Below are positions 25,270 to 34,292 of a stretch of 35,360 nucleotides of DNA, in pieces; position 1 is the stretch's first letter; each line of letters starts with the position of its first letter. The stretch spans positions 1 through 35,360 of the forward strand of contig JAZRMQ010000025.1 of the NCBI GenBank assembly GCA_045647745.1, given 5' to 3'. The stretch comes from HGM04593 sp045647745 (GTDB taxonomy: Bacteria; Bacteroidota; Bacteroidia; Bacteroidales; Bacteroidaceae). The notes under the pieces were generated by a model. That model made no database searches. It was not told where the DNA came from and saw only the letters and a program-made list of their open reading frames with translations. Both the position numbers and the translations under genes were made by a program.

Positions 25270-26073
25270 TTATCTAACAGCTTCACGAACCCTCAATAGT
25301 TTATCGAGCAGCCCTTCGAGCAAATCAAGACGCAACATATTCGCGCCATCGCTCTTTGCCACTGCAGGGTTTTCGTGAGTCTCAATGAAAAGACCATCAG
25401 CACCAACGGCAATAGCAGCCTTTGCTATTGTCTCAATCATCTCGGGCATACCGCCTGTCACGCCAGCCGTTTGGTTAGGCTGTTGCAACGAGTGAGTAAT
25501 ATCCATCACCACCGGATAACCGAACTTTTTCATCTGCGGGATACCACGAAAGTCAACCACCAAATCCTGATAGCCAAATGTCGTTCCGCGCTCGGTGAGC
25601 ATTACATTGCCCGCACCACCCTCGGAAACAACCTTTTCGGCAGCAAACTTCATCGCCTCGGGCGAGAGGAACTGACCTTTCTTTATATTCACTATGCGCC
25701 CCGTCTTTGCTGCAGCCGACAGCAAATCGGTCTGACGGCAAAGAAACGCAGGAATTTGCAGAATATCAACATATTCGGCAGCCATCTCAGCCTCCTCGGC
25801 CGAGTGAATATCCGTCACGACAGGAATGTTAAACGTCTCGCGCACCCTGCGCAACACACGCAGCGCGTTCTCGTCACCAATGCCGGTAAACGAGTCGAGG
25901 CGCGAACGATTGGCCTTGCGGTAAGAGCCTTTGAAAACATATGGGATATTCCTATCAGAAGTCAAAGAAACAACACGCTCGGCAATTCGCATAGCCATAT
26001 CCTCGCCCTCAATGACACAAGGGCCTGCAAGCAGAAAAAAATTCTCGGTAGATGTCAAATCTCTTATTGTCAT
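25270..26073 (-). CDS. kdsA: 3-deoxy-D-manno-octulosonate 8-phosphate synthase
   Basis: A 267-residue TIM-barrel enzyme condensing PEP and arabinose 5-phosphate to Kdo-8-P for lipopolysaccharide. Motifs are FLLAGPCVIEGEDMA, YVFKGSYRKANRSRLDSF, DILQIPAFLCRQTDLL and DITHSLQQPN. Cys19 in the GPC segment, with His, Glu and Asp further on (HSLQQ, IETHEN, KSDGAN), marks the metal-dependent class; the metal-independent class has Asn at this Cys. It is the last gene of miaA-lipid kinase-kdsA, 6 bases after the kinase gene. Confidence 0.97.
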   Translation of the reverse strand: MTIRDLTSTENFFLLAGPCVIEGEDMAMRIAERVVSLTSDRNIPYVFKGSYRKANRSRLDSFTGIGDENALRVLRRVRETFNIPVVTDIHSAEEAEMAAEYVDILQIPAFLCRQTDLLSAAAKTGRIVNIKKGQFLSPEAMKFAAEKVVSEGGAGNVMLTERGTTFGYQDLVVDFRGIPQMKKFGYPVVMDITHSLQQPNQTAGVTGGMPEMIETIAKAAIAVGADGLFIETHENPAVAKSDGANMLRLDLLEGLLDKLLRVREAVR

Positions 26074-26079
26074 AACCGT

Positions 26080-27027
26080 TTATCTGTTTTTTATTTTAGT
26101 AGGTATTATTAAGTTCAATTTCTCGGGTTCAACCGTCACTTGCAACGGAAAAGTGGGAGTGAAGGGACGCCCATCAATGCCCAAGCTTGCACCGCCAACA
26201 GTCTCAATCTCAATCTCTGTTGTTCTAAAGGGCTCAACAAGCCTAAAGTTCAAAATCTTGCGACGTAGCACCATCTGCAAGCCTCGCAGCACACCCATAA
26301 AAGGCGACATTCTAATTGCCGACACATCCAGCCAACCATTATAAGGCACAGCGCTGGGCGTCATTCCGTAACCGGTTGAGTTACCAATGCACAGCATCAT
26401 AAACTTTTTGTCCACCACCTGATTGTTCAGCCTGAATTTCATATTAAAATTCTGGCGGCGGAACAACAGATGCAACAAAGCCCTCACCCGATACACAATC
26501 TTTGCAAAGATAGTATTTTTTTTATTGGCAAGCGCAACAATATTTGCCGACATACCAACATTCAACACATTCAAAAAGTAACGCTTCACCTCAACGCCAT
26601 CGACATAATAGCGACAAGCCCCCACGTCAACCTTTCGCACACGCCCGGCGATGATGCTATCTATCGCCATCTTATAATCGCTGAACGACAATCCCCAATA
26701 GGAAGAAAAATCATTTGCAATGCCATTAGGCACAATACCAATTGCCACCTCGCCGGCCCTGCTCGACGCCATCACACCATTCAATGTATCCTGCAACGCA
26801 CCATCACCGCCAATAACCACAATAGTATCATAGCCATCATTGGCATATTTAAGCGATTGACACTCAACCGAGTTAGGCGTATCGGCACAGAAAAAGTCAT
26901 ACTCCACCTCCTTTTCGGCAAGATACTCACGCATCTCTCTCCAACGCCTCATAGGACTCAGAGCACCAATCATCGGCAAATAAATTATACCCCAACGACG
27001 CCTATTCCTGTTTATCACCTCACTCAT
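26080..27027 (-). CDS. Diacylglycerol kinase-family lipid kinase
   Basis: A 315-residue protein of the DAGK catalytic family. It has the nucleotide loop VVIGGDGALQDTLNGV (GGDG) and the second motif GIVPNGIANDFS, a variant of the usual PxGTxNDF. A C-terminal beta-sandwich carries LGIDGRPF, the usual D-G segment. It probably phosphorylates a membrane lipid such as diacylglycerol, sphingosine-type lipid or undecaprenol; Bacteroidales make sphingolipids, but the substrate cannot be told here. Its start overlaps the end of miaA by 8 bases, so the two are translationally coupled. Confidence 0.87.
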   Translation of the reverse strand: MSEVINRNRRRWGIIYLPMIGALSPMRRWREMREYLAEKEVEYDFFCADTPNSVECQSLKYANDGYDTIVVIGGDGALQDTLNGVMASSRAGEVAIGIVPNGIANDFSSYWGLSFSDYKMAIDSIIAGRVRKVDVGACRYYVDGVEVKRYFLNVLNVGMSANIVALANKKNTIFAKIVYRVRALLHLLFRRQNFNMKFRLNNQVVDKKFMMLCIGNSTGYGMTPSAVPYNGWLDVSAIRMSPFMGVLRGLQMVLRRKILNFRLVEPFRTTEIEIETVGGASLGIDGRPFTPTFPLQVTVEPEKLNLIIPTKIKNR

Positions 27028-27958
27028 ACATCATCTTTTTTATCTGTTCCACCAAAATATCGGCAGGCAGCGAGCCGTCGAGCCAACAAATCTCCACCCC
27101 ACGCTTCTCCATTCCACGGAACCACGTCATCTGACGTTTAGCAAATTGGTGTATGGCAATTTCAAGCCCTTTGACCATATCATCATACCCCATTGCACCG
27201 GTGAGATACAAAGTCAGGTATTTATACTCCAACCCATAATATATCAACTGTTCGGGTTCAAGGCCGCTGTCAAGCAGACGCCTCACCTCGTCAACCATTC
27301 CATTTTCGAGACGCTCACGCAAGCGACGGCTTATCCTCTCGCGGCGCACCTCCCTATCCACCTGCACGCCCACTGTGAGAGCCTTAATCTGCGGAAAATA
27401 GCGCTCTTCAACAGGGCAAGTGCGATAATACTCCTCAATTTCAATAGCACGAATAGCACGTTTTTTATTATCAGTGTCGGTATTGTTATGCAGCTGTTTA
27501 TACGTAGCCAACAGTGCCGTCAGCTCCTCGAGACTCTTCTCCTCGAGTTCGGCACGCAGCACCGGATTTTCGGGAACAGGAAGCAGACGATACCCCTTGA
27601 GCACCGACTCCACATACAGTCCGCTGCCGCCACACATAATAGGATAGGCACCACGCAGCCTTATATCCTCATAGGAAGAGAGAAAGTCGCGCTGAAATTC
27701 AAAGAGATTATATTTCTCGCCGGCATCGACAATATCAAGCAGATGAGACGGAACAGTAACACCGCCACGCGTATATTCGGCAATATCTTTTCCCGTTCCA
27801 ATGTCCATACCACGATAGACCTGACGACTGTCGGCACTGATTATCTCGGCACCCGGAACCGCCAAAGCCAGCTCCACCGCCAAAGAGGTCTTGCCGCAGG
27901 CCGTTGGGCCCACAACCGACACAAGGTCATATTTCTCGTTGCGTTTCAACATCTGCAA
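27020..27958 (-). CDS. miaA: tRNA dimethylallyltransferase
   Basis: A 312-residue enzyme adding a dimethylallyl group to A37 of tRNAs that read UNN codons. It has the P-loop GPTACGKTS (residues 17-25), then EIISADSRQVYRGMDIGTGK, and the tRNA-binding swinging-insert region (about 105-190) with NKKRAIRAIEI. A C-terminal helix carries FAKRQMTWFRG. The start could be Met1 or Met3 (MQMLKRN); both give normal proteins. It is the first gene of the operon miaA-lipid kinase-kdsA. Confidence 0.96.
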   Translation of the reverse strand: MQMLKRNEKYDLVSVVGPTACGKTSLAVELALAVPGAEIISADSRQVYRGMDIGTGKDIAEYTRGGVTVPSHLLDIVDAGEKYNLFEFQRDFLSSYEDIRLRGAYPIMCGGSGLYVESVLKGYRLLPVPENPVLRAELEEKSLEELTALLATYKQLHNNTDTDNKKRAIRAIEIEEYYRTCPVEERYFPQIKALTVGVQVDREVRRERISRRLRERLENGMVDEVRRLLDSGLEPEQLIYYGLEYKYLTLYLTGAMGYDDMVKGLEIAIHQFAKRQMTWFRGMEKRGVEICWLDGSLPADILVEQIKKMMYE

Positions 27959-27979
27959 TCAACTAATCGTTTGAAAGTG

Positions 27980-28011
27980 CGAAGTTAATGCAAGTTAGTG
28001 GCAATAACAAA
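27980..28011 (-). promoter_or_regulatory. Candidate promoter of the miaA operon
   Basis: Minus strand: -33 TTTG (28011-28008), 20-base spacer, -7 TAACTTCG (27987-27980), with one mismatch to TAnnTTTG (the same TTCG variant as at mce). Predicted start near 27973, about 15 bases before the ATG. Confidence 0.5.
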
Positions 28012-28075
28012 ATCTGAGGTGATTTTTTATTTTTAAAAAGCTCGCACGCGCGCGTACTATATAATATATACAACA

Positions 28076-28101
28076 GGAGGGTGGCTTAATAGCCACCCTC
28101 C
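28076..28101. terminator. GC-rich hairpin downstream of the GH85 gene
   Basis: GGAGGGTGGCT (28076-28086) / AGCCACCCTCC (28091-28101), 11 perfect pairs, loop TAAT. The nearest gene it can serve is the minus-strand GH85 gene ending at 28240. Its T-tract, however, is on the plus-strand side. Confidence 0.7.
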
Positions 28102-28152
28102 AATTTTCTTTTTTCTTTTATAAGTAAATGAATAAAAAGATGAAATTCAAGG

Positions 28153-28210
28153 CTTGCGAAGGCCTAAAAACCGGAGTTTACTTGAAGTAAATGAGGATTT
28201 TTAGGGCAAG
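28153..28210. repeat. Imperfect long hairpin element
   Basis: Nested arms: CTTGC (28153-28157) / GCAAG (28206-28210), CCTAAAAA (28163-28170) / TTTTTAGG (28198-28205), TTTACTT (28177-28183) / AAGTAAA (28185-28191). It lies 30 bases past the GH85 stop and has no ORF. I have the impression that similar stretches recur between genes in Bacteroides, so it may be a dispersed repeat. Confidence 0.55.
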
Positions 28211-28239
28211 CGTAACGCAGAAGTTTACTTTTTAGTCTT

Positions 28240-31200
28240 TTACTTTTTAATCTTGAACGAACGCACAGCAACACCCTCCTTCATTATCACAACCACGTAT
28301 ACACCGGGTTGTGCCGAAGCAAGAGAAATCTCACGCAACTCACCTGCACGAACATCAAAAGTATCATTTGCAACAAGCTTACCATCAGCGCTAAACACGC
28401 CAACCTCAAACAAGCCATCCTCGGCAAAGAGCAAGTTTGCCGAACCCTCGAAAGCATTAGGATAAATCATATAACCGGCCTCACCAACAACATCCTCAAT
28501 AGATGTAACAACCATATAATCGGTTATAGTCTTTGTTGTAGAGCCCCAAGAGTTAGAAGCAACAACAGTGATTGGGAAGGTACCATCGCCACTATTATAG
28601 GTAGCATTAGCTGTTGTAGCAGTCGAAGCATTCACTCGAGCACCCTCAATCATCCATTTTGTAGATTCATACTTTATTGGATAATTTCCGGCAAGCATTG
28701 GAACACCGGGAGATGTTATCAAGTTGTTTTGCTTATAGTCAGTGGTATAATTATTCTCGTTTTTGCCGGTAGTCATATATCCACCGGGGACAGCTGCACT
28801 ACCCTTACCCAAATTGGGGAAATAGTTATATCCATTGGCATCAGTCTTTATCTCCTCGAAATTAAAATATCCCTCAAGGTTTGTTGGTGCAGCAGGATAA
28901 CCCCTCATTGAACGAGCTACCTCGTCAGCAGTGAGAGCCTTGCTCCAAATTTGTACCTCATCAACCCAACCAGTCAAACTTGCAAGGTTGGTCATTGAGC
29001 CACCCACATAGAACTTTGCACCATTCCAATTCTTTGGGCCTGTTCCGCGTGTCTCACCTTCGGCAATAAGCATACCATTAAGATAGAGTTTAAGTTTGCG
29101 ATTATCCTTAACAGCACATACGTGATACCACACGCCCGGAGTCAAAGAGTAGCCATCAGAAAGAATATCTACGTCGTTATTATGCTCATAATTAGGGAAT
29201 CCGGCATAAGGACCATCGGTGCAGAGCGACAACTCATTCTCGGCATTGTCGCGTCCGATATTGTTATTCTTCGCATAGCCTGCAGGACGAATAGCAGTCC
29301 ACATCTCGCCCCAAACTTTCTCGGTCCAAGAACCATCATAGTTGCGGTTCACCTTTGTCATAAGCAAGGTACCAAGTGATGCGTGCTCAAATTTCTCAAC
29401 CTTGAACCAAAGAGCAAACGAAGTTTGTTTATACTCACTCATAACAGCTGCATCAACGGTAAACTGATAAGGCTCATATATATGCAATGCTCTCGACACA
29501 AAGCAATCATTGCCATTGTAAACCGCACCATCGTCAATATCAGCAGTGAAATTAACCAACTGATCGGGGCCTGTAACCTCGGCAACATCCGATGTTATAT
29601 CCTTAACTCGTGGCAAACGACCAGTCTCCTCGGGAGATATAAGGATAAACGAACGAACGGTAGTGATTTTACCATTGTTATCAATCTCAACATCATAGCT
29701 ACCGGTCCCGGGCAAAGATGTTGTAAATGAGAGCTCCTTTGTTTGTGACTGCGCCACAACCTCTCCGGTAAGAGCATTCTTTATTTTAAACACAACCTCA
29801 GGATGATTTGGGTCCTCGAAACCAATAGTAAACTCCTCATTTGGTTTAATCACGCTCTTGTCAACCTCTATTGTCTCAATCATTGTCAAAGGCTTTTCAA
29901 TCTCCGCGCTCCACACAATGTCGCTCATTGCACGGCCATCTTTACCAACAGCACGCACACCAATTTGCAGCTTGTCAACCTTTGGAATCAAGGTTGCATC
30001 TACCACATAAGCAGCCCAAGAGGTTGTTGTTGTGAGCAGAGTCTCCTGACCCTCCTGCTTAACATAAACCTCGTAGTACCAAGTACCAACCTCCTCGTTG
30101 TACACAGGGCAACCCTCATATTCGGCAGGGCGTGTAGCCGGTGTAGGCATTGACCACACAAGCTTTATATCGGCACGATTATAGTAGCGGTTCATCACCT
30201 CGGCGTGAGTGATTGTGGGGGTCTGTGGCTGCTCGTTGAAATCTGCAGGAACAAAAGCAAACTCACCAAGCAGAACCTCGTAGGCAGCATTGGTATTCTT
30301 TACAGAAAGACCCACGCAACCAACAACGTCACCCGCTACGAGGCCAGCCTCTGAAGCCTTTATAACAACCTCGTTCCACTCTTTAGCCTTTATATTACCC
30401 TTAACAGGAACGTATACGAATTTATTTTCGCCGCCCTCTTTAGCAACCATCAGTTCAAGACCTGTTGTTGCAGAGTTTGGTTTGAACACAAGGCGGAACT
30501 CATCGTTAGCAGACTCAACGCCCCACTTTGTCGCAAACAAGCGCACATCGGAACGCTTTGTCGCACCGTGAATCTTCAAGCAAGAACCGGCAAACCAAGC
30601 ATCGTCATAAGTAAAGTCGAGAGCGATAGCATCGGCTGGAACAGTTTTTCCATCGCCATTGTCAATCCACCAACGCCAAGTGGGAAGCAAATCCTGCATA
30701 CCATAATTGTACCACTTGTGATTCCAAGTAGTCTTACCCTCCTTGTTAAAGAAGCGGCCGTTACCAAGATTAAAACGTGTCACAAAGGGCAGTTCGTCGA
30801 GTGTAGAGCGCTCAATGACAGCCTTTGCATAGCCGTGCCAATCTTTAAGGTCGCTGAATGAAGATAGGACTTGGTCTTTTGTATTCAAAGCCGGCAAATT
30901 AAGCACATTTCTGTTACCTCCCGAGAATAGCATCTCCTGCTTCTTCTGATACTCGTTCTGCACGGCATAATCGCTTTGTCCACCCTCGGTCGAAGAGATA
31001 TAAAGCGCATTGCGGTCGTGAGCACCCCAAATTACAATACTAACAGGATTTTCCATCAAAGCCTTCCATCCGGCATTAGCACCACCTGTTCCTACACGAC
31101 CATAACCACGGCCTTGCATATCATAGCCTGCATACACGTCAAAAGATGAGCGACCAAGCGCCTTAGCGGTCTCAACACTCTTGGCCAAGCCTTGAGCTGT

Positions 31201-32067
31201 CCAGTTGTAGTTCAAGAAAAAGACATCAGTCACAGGCATATCAGTATCAGTATATGTATCGTGGAACCAATCCTGATTATTTTCATCCAATTTACAACCA
31301 TTATCCGTGAGACCTCCATAATTATCCACAAAAGCATACCAATCCACGTGGAAAGGATGGTTCAACTCTTTCGCAATTTTATGACACTCGGCAAGGAAGG
31401 GGATAAAGCGAGAATAAATAGTGTAATCCCAATCTCCCTCGGGGTTAAAGCAGAGACCGTCAATTCCATAATATTTTAGGAACTGAATGAGTTTACGCGA
31501 ATATTTATATTTATCGCCATAAGAATTTGTCTCTTTTTTAGCTAAATCATACAGTGTTTTTCCCGGCTCCGCAGTACTCGTAAGCTGTGTACCCCAATCA
31601 ATGAAATAGGTACAGCCGGTCTTCACACCATTCTTGTGCGCCACATCATTGAACGCACCGGGCACACGCCAAAAGCCGTTTGTCCAGTTTGAGTGAATGT
31701 CGAGATACTGCCACATATTGAAGTTATCACCATCAAAATTGTAACGTGGCAAAGCACCCCACTTTTTCGTCATCTCGCCGGTGGGAGCCATCCAACAGAA
31801 TTTTTTGTTATTCTCGTCATTGAGAGCATCGTTTGCATAGTCGCCGGGACGGAAACGATTCTTCAAAGGGACACGAGAAATCCAAAAATTCTCATCGACA
31901 AAACTTGCATCGCCGTTCCAAGGTTTACCCGGTTCCCACTTGTCAAGGGCGGTAACGATGTTTTCGGGCGTGCCATTCTTCACATACATCTCGTGCGTAG
32001 GCACACTTTGAGCCATTGCAACCATCGAAAGAAGCGCAACAGCAACAGTTAGTAAATGTTTTTTCAT
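28240..32067 (-). CDS. Secreted GH85 endo-beta-N-acetylglucosaminidase with LamG-like domain and T9SS tail
   Basis: A 1275-residue multidomain protein. A signal peptide covers residues 1-19 (cut after AMA). The GH85 catalytic barrel (about 40-400) has YGIDGLCFNPEGDW with Asn208 and Glu210, the N-x-E pair used for substrate-assisted hydrolysis of the chitobiose core of N-glycans. A beta-sandwich and FnIII-like part follows (about 420-800). A LamG/concanavalin-like domain spans about 845-1067 (FALWFKVEKFEHASLGTLLM ... YFNFEE), then a PKD-like stretch (about 1090-1185). The C-terminal about 85 residues (YMIYPNAFEGSANLLF ... PGVYVVVIMKEGVAVRSFKI) are a type IX sorting domain. The enzyme should be exported by T9SS and displayed or released. 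It stands alone, without SusC/SusD genes beside it. The assignment to GH85 is by motif, not by search. Confidence 0.88.
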   Translation of the reverse strand: MKKHLLTVAVALLSMVAMAQSVPTHEMYVKNGTPENIVTALDKWEPGKPWNGDASFVDENFWISRVPLKNRFRPGDYANDALNDENNKKFCWMAPTGEMTKKWGALPRYNFDGDNFNMWQYLDIHSNWTNGFWRVPGAFNDVAHKNGVKTGCTYFIDWGTQLTSTAEPGKTLYDLAKKETNSYGDKYKYSRKLIQFLKYYGIDGLCFNPEGDWDYTIYSRFIPFLAECHKIAKELNHPFHVDWYAFVDNYGGLTDNGCKLDENNQDWFHDTYTDTDMPVTDVFFLNYNWTAQGLAKSVETAKALGRSSFDVYAGYDMQGRGYGRVGTGGANAGWKALMENPVSIVIWGAHDRNALYISSTEGGQSDYAVQNEYQKKQEMLFSGGNRNVLNLPALNTKDQVLSSFSDLKDWHGYAKAVIERSTLDELPFVTRFNLGNGRFFNKEGKTTWNHKWYNYGMQDLLPTWRWWIDNGDGKTVPADAIALDFTYDDAWFAGSCLKIHGATKRSDVRLFATKWGVESANDEFRLVFKPNSATTGLELMVAKEGGENKFVYVPVKGNIKAKEWNEVVIKASEAGLVAGDVVGCVGLSVKNTNAAYEVLLGEFAFVPADFNEQPQTPTITHAEVMNRYYNRADIKLVWSMPTPATRPAEYEGCPVYNEEVGTWYYEVYVKQEGQETLLTTTTSWAAYVVDATLIPKVDKLQIGVRAVGKDGRAMSDIVWSAEIEKPLTMIETIEVDKSVIKPNEEFTIGFEDPNHPEVVFKIKNALTGEVVAQSQTKELSFTTSLPGTGSYDVEIDNNGKITTVRSFILISPEETGRLPRVKDITSDVAEVTGPDQLVNFTADIDDGAVYNGNDCFVSRALHIYEPYQFTVDAAVMSEYKQTSFALWFKVEKFEHASLGTLLMTKVNRNYDGSWTEKVWGEMWTAIRPAGYAKNNNIGRDNAENELSLCTDGPYAGFPNYEHNNDVDILSDGYSLTPGVWYHVCAVKDNRKLKLYLNGMLIAEGETRGTGPKNWNGAKFYVGGSMTNLASLTGWVDEVQIWSKALTADEVARSMRGYPAAPTNLEGYFNFEEIKTDANGYNYFPNLGKGSAAVPGGYMTTGKNENNYTTDYKQNNLITSPGVPMLAGNYPIKYESTKWMIEGARVNASTATTANATYNSGDGTFPITVVASNSWGSTTKTITDYMVVTSIEDVVGEAGYMIYPNAFEGSANLLFAEDGLFEVGVFSADGKLVANDTFDVRAGELREISLASAQPGVYVVVIMKEGVAVRSFKIKK

Positions 32068-32304
32068 AATGATATTGTAATTACAAAATATTAATCATAA
32101 ACGACGGTACTAATATACTATATTTTTGTTAAAAAAATACATTTTCACGCAAGTTTAAAATCAAATCACAAAAAAGATAACCCAACAACACCGTTGTATA
32201 AAAATGAGAAATAATGGTTAAAAAATACAAAAACGAGCACATTGCACACACAATTTGACTATCTTAGCGGTTAATAAAAAAGAAATACTCCCTAAATATC
32301 TAAA
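32068..32304. other. Divergent intergenic region, GH85 / Crp
   Basis: About 240 A-rich bases holding the leaders of both divergent genes. Near-matches to the promoter consensus exist (e.g. TATCTTAG at 32260-32267 for the regulator) but none has a -33 box at the right distance. I see no clear operator. Confidence 0.4.
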
Positions 32305-32970
32305 ATGTACGAATCACTTTTATGCCTACCTTATTTCCAAGGTATGAGCAAAGACGACATAACAGCAATACTCGGGAAAGTTACGCTCGAGTTTAAGAAG
32401 TTCGGCGATGGCGATATAATATTCCGTCAAGGCGAGAAGTGCGATAAATTCACCATCCTCACACAAGGAAAAGTATCGGGCATAAACAATGCCCCCGACA
32501 AAAGTTACAATATAACCGAAGAGCTGTTTGCACCATTAACCATAGAGCCATACTCCATTTTTGGTTACGACACCAAATTTCAAAGAGATTACATTGCAAA
32601 GGGCGATTGCACAATACTCTCAATCGACAAGCAGTATATTTTTGGAGAGTTATCAAAGCATAATATATTCACCATCAACCTGCTGAACATCATCTGCCGC
32701 AAGACACAGCAGATGAAAGAGCACATTTGGCACTACAACAGCACCGAAATCTCCGGGCGCATAGTGCAATTCATTGCCAACCACTGCGAGACACAAAAAG
32801 GCGAAAAACACATCTCAATAAAGATGGAGCGCCTTGCGGCACTCCTTTGCGAGACAAGGCTCAACATATCAAAAGCCCTAAACGAGATGCAAGATGCAGG
32901 GCATCTCACACTGCACCGTGGTGGCATAACAATACACGCCATCGACAAAACACTTAAAGATTTTGAATAA
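32305..32970 (+). CDS. Crp/Fnr-family transcriptional regulator
   Basis: A 221-residue regulator. The N-terminal cyclic-nucleotide-binding-like beta-roll (about residues 5-125) has FGDGDIIFRQGEKCDKFTILTQGKVSG. A long dimerisation helix follows (about 125-145). The C-terminal winged helix-turn-helix (about 150-215) has ISGRIVQFIANHC and ERLAALLCETRLNISKALNEM, the recognition helix. The cAMP-contacting residues of true Crp are not evident, and no Fnr-like four-cysteine cluster is present, so the ligand is unknown. It is transcribed away from the GH85 gene and could regulate it; no site was found to prove this. Confidence 0.9.
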   Translation: MYESLLCLPYFQGMSKDDITAILGKVTLEFKKFGDGDIIFRQGEKCDKFTILTQGKVSGINNAPDKSYNITEELFAPLTIEPYSIFGYDTKFQRDYIAKGDCTILSIDKQYIFGELSKHNIFTINLLNIICRKTQQMKEHIWHYNSTEISGRIVQFIANHCETQKGEKHISIKMERLAALLCETRLNISKALNEMQDAGHLTLHRGGITIHAIDKTLKDFE

Positions 32971-33064
32971 CAACGAAAAAGCCCTGCAAACCCTCCCGGC
33001 TGAACCTTTTTACGCCAATTGCCCCTCCCTTTTTAGCAAAGTAAACAAAAAAAGCAAAAAAATC

Positions 33065-33096
33065 TTTGGCACAAAGGAATAAACGCACTATCTTTG
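33065..33096 (+). promoter_or_regulatory. tRNA-Arg promoter
   Basis: -33 TTTG (33065-33068), 20-base spacer, -7 TATCTTTG (33089-33096): a complete consensus match and the best promoter in the window. Predicted start near 33103, about 35 bases before the mature tRNA. Confidence 0.8.
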
Positions 33097-33137
33097 CACT
33101 CGCAAACGAGCAGATGCTCAATTTTGCATAATAGGTA

Positions 33138-33211
<74 letters not shown>

Positions 33212-33219
33212 CAAAAGGG

Positions 33220-33253
33220 ATATAGGGGAAAGTCAACAGGCTTTCCCCTATAT
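33220..33253 (+). terminator. Terminator after tRNA-Arg
   Basis: ATATAGGGGAAAG (33220-33232) / CTTTCCCCTATAT (33241-33253), 13 perfect pairs, loop of 8, 8 bases past the tRNA. It can also end the minus-strand ORF at 33256-33462. Confidence 0.85.
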
Positions 33254-33255
33254 TG

Positions 33256-33462
33256 TTATATACATTTGGTTATCTGTAAAGTGGAGCCTAACCGACTGGA
33301 GAATACGGTAAATTCACTCATATCGCTGTCGGGTGCAGCTGTAGCGAGTAAGTCGGCTATCTGCTGTAGTATGCTTCCGACCTTTTCGGGCGATATGCTG
33401 TTCTGTGTTACCTCGGCACGGAACGCTGTAATAAGTGCTGTGAGTGCTGTTGTATCTATCAT
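33256..33462 (-). CDS. Short phage-like or remnant ORF, 68 residues
   Basis: From the ATG at 33462 it reads MIDTTALTALITAFRAEVTQ and continues with ISPEKVGSILQQIADLLATA. This pattern resembles the start of structural proteins in Bacteroidales phages and mobile elements, recalled and not searched. The ORF is short and ends 3 bases after the tRNA terminator arm, so it may be a truncated remnant. A TTG start at 33486 would lengthen it to 76 residues but overlaps the promoter hairpin; I prefer the ATG. A promoter embedded in an inverted repeat lies immediately upstream. Confidence 0.5.
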   Translation of the reverse strand: MIDTTALTALITAFRAEVTQNSISPEKVGSILQQIADLLATAAPDSDMSEFTVFSSRLGSTLQITKCI

Positions 33463-33464
33463 AT

Positions 33465-33514
33465 CTTTTGCCGTTTGATACGGCAAAAGTATTGTTGATA
33501 GAATGGGCGGTAAA
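33465..33514 (-). promoter_or_regulatory. Promoter with overlapping inverted repeat (possible operator)
   Basis: CTTTTGCCGT (33465-33474) pairs perfectly with ACGGCAAAAG (33480-33489) around 5 bases. The right arm overlaps the minus-strand -7 box TACTTTTG (33491-33484), and a -33-like TTTA (33514-33511) lies 19 bases further. The -33 lies in a GGTAAAAGACAA context that recurs at the second promoter (34482-34493). Confidence 0.5.
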
Positions 33515-33526
33515 AGACAAGAAAAA

Positions 33527-33548
33527 TGCCCACCCGAAAGAGTGGGCT
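33527..33548 (-). terminator. Terminator of the 166-residue ORF
   Basis: GCCCAC (33528-33533) / GTGGGC (33542-33547), loop of 8, followed on the minus strand by a T-rich run. It begins 23 bases past the stop of the 33571-34071 gene. Confidence 0.7.
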
Positions 33549-33570
33549 TTGCATGTTGATTAAACGATAA

Positions 33571-34071
33571 TTATAAATCCCGGTAAATATCTAAAATTGT
33601 ATTATAATACTCTAAAGCTTGTTCAAATGAATCTTTGGCTTTATCAATGACATTTATACAACTTTCTATACAATCCTTTTCCTTTTCTGAAAAATCAGAT
33701 GAAATCATTTTTAGTGCAACGAATGTTATCGTAGATTCTATTTTGTCTTTTATTGCATCATACCATCCCATTTTGCTATAAAGATATTCCTTATATGTAT
33801 CATATAACCTTCTATCAAATCGGCTATGATAACAATTCATGAGAATTGCATTAGAATTGCTGCTTACTTCATCTTGTCCTATTGATAAATCTGTAATAAT
33901 TTTGTTCAGTTCATAATTACAGGAGAGATAGTCTAAATCATGTTGCAATTTCTCGATTTTTGCATTAAGACTATCAACATGCTCAATCTTAGTTTCCAAA
34001 GAGTCTGCATTTTGCGCTGCTGCGTTCATTGAGATAATTGCAGCAAGAAAAAGTAAAAGAATGTGTTTCAT
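33571..34071 (-). CDS. Secreted coiled-coil hypothetical protein
   Basis: A 166-residue ORF with a clear signal peptide (MKHILLLFLAAIISMNAAAQ, cut near AAA-Q) and no lipobox, so a periplasmic or secreted product is expected. The mature part is helical, with heptad-like SLETKIEHVDSLNAKIEKLQ near its start, three cysteines and several acidic/Lys stretches. I do not recognise the family. The gene is clearly AT-richer than the core genes to the left and lies in the accessory region by the tRNA. It has its own terminator; a -7 box TACTTTTG (34101-34094) lies 22 bases upstream of the ATG, but no good -33 is seen. Confidence 0.7.
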   Translation of the reverse strand: MKHILLLFLAAIISMNAAAQNADSLETKIEHVDSLNAKIEKLQHDLDYLSCNYELNKIITDLSIGQDEVSSNSNAILMNCYHSRFDRRLYDTYKEYLYSKMGWYDAIKDKIESTITFVALKMISSDFSEKEKDCIESCINVIDKAKDSFEQALEYYNTILDIYRDL

Positions 34072-34292
34072 AACATACCATATTTAATTATCACAAAAGT
34101 AGTAATAATATTTTAATATATCGCTATATGTTATTATTTACACATCCTTTAAAACATGGTTCCCCCACACCTTATCATCGAAAATATCCGACAAGATGCC
34201 TTGATATTGACAAGGTCTGTTTTATAGCTTGCACCATAAAACACAGAACTTCGTCCTGTGCCTTACGACTACCAAGCACAAACCTTGTCGAT
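34072..34292. other. Intergenic stretch without a recognised gene
   Basis: About 220 bases. It holds the possible -7 box at 34094-34101 and a short CACAG/CTGTG hairpin near 34240-34260. CGACAAG near 34190 and CTTGTCG near 34285 form a 7-base inverted repeat. I find no convincing ORF on either strand. Confidence 0.5.
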
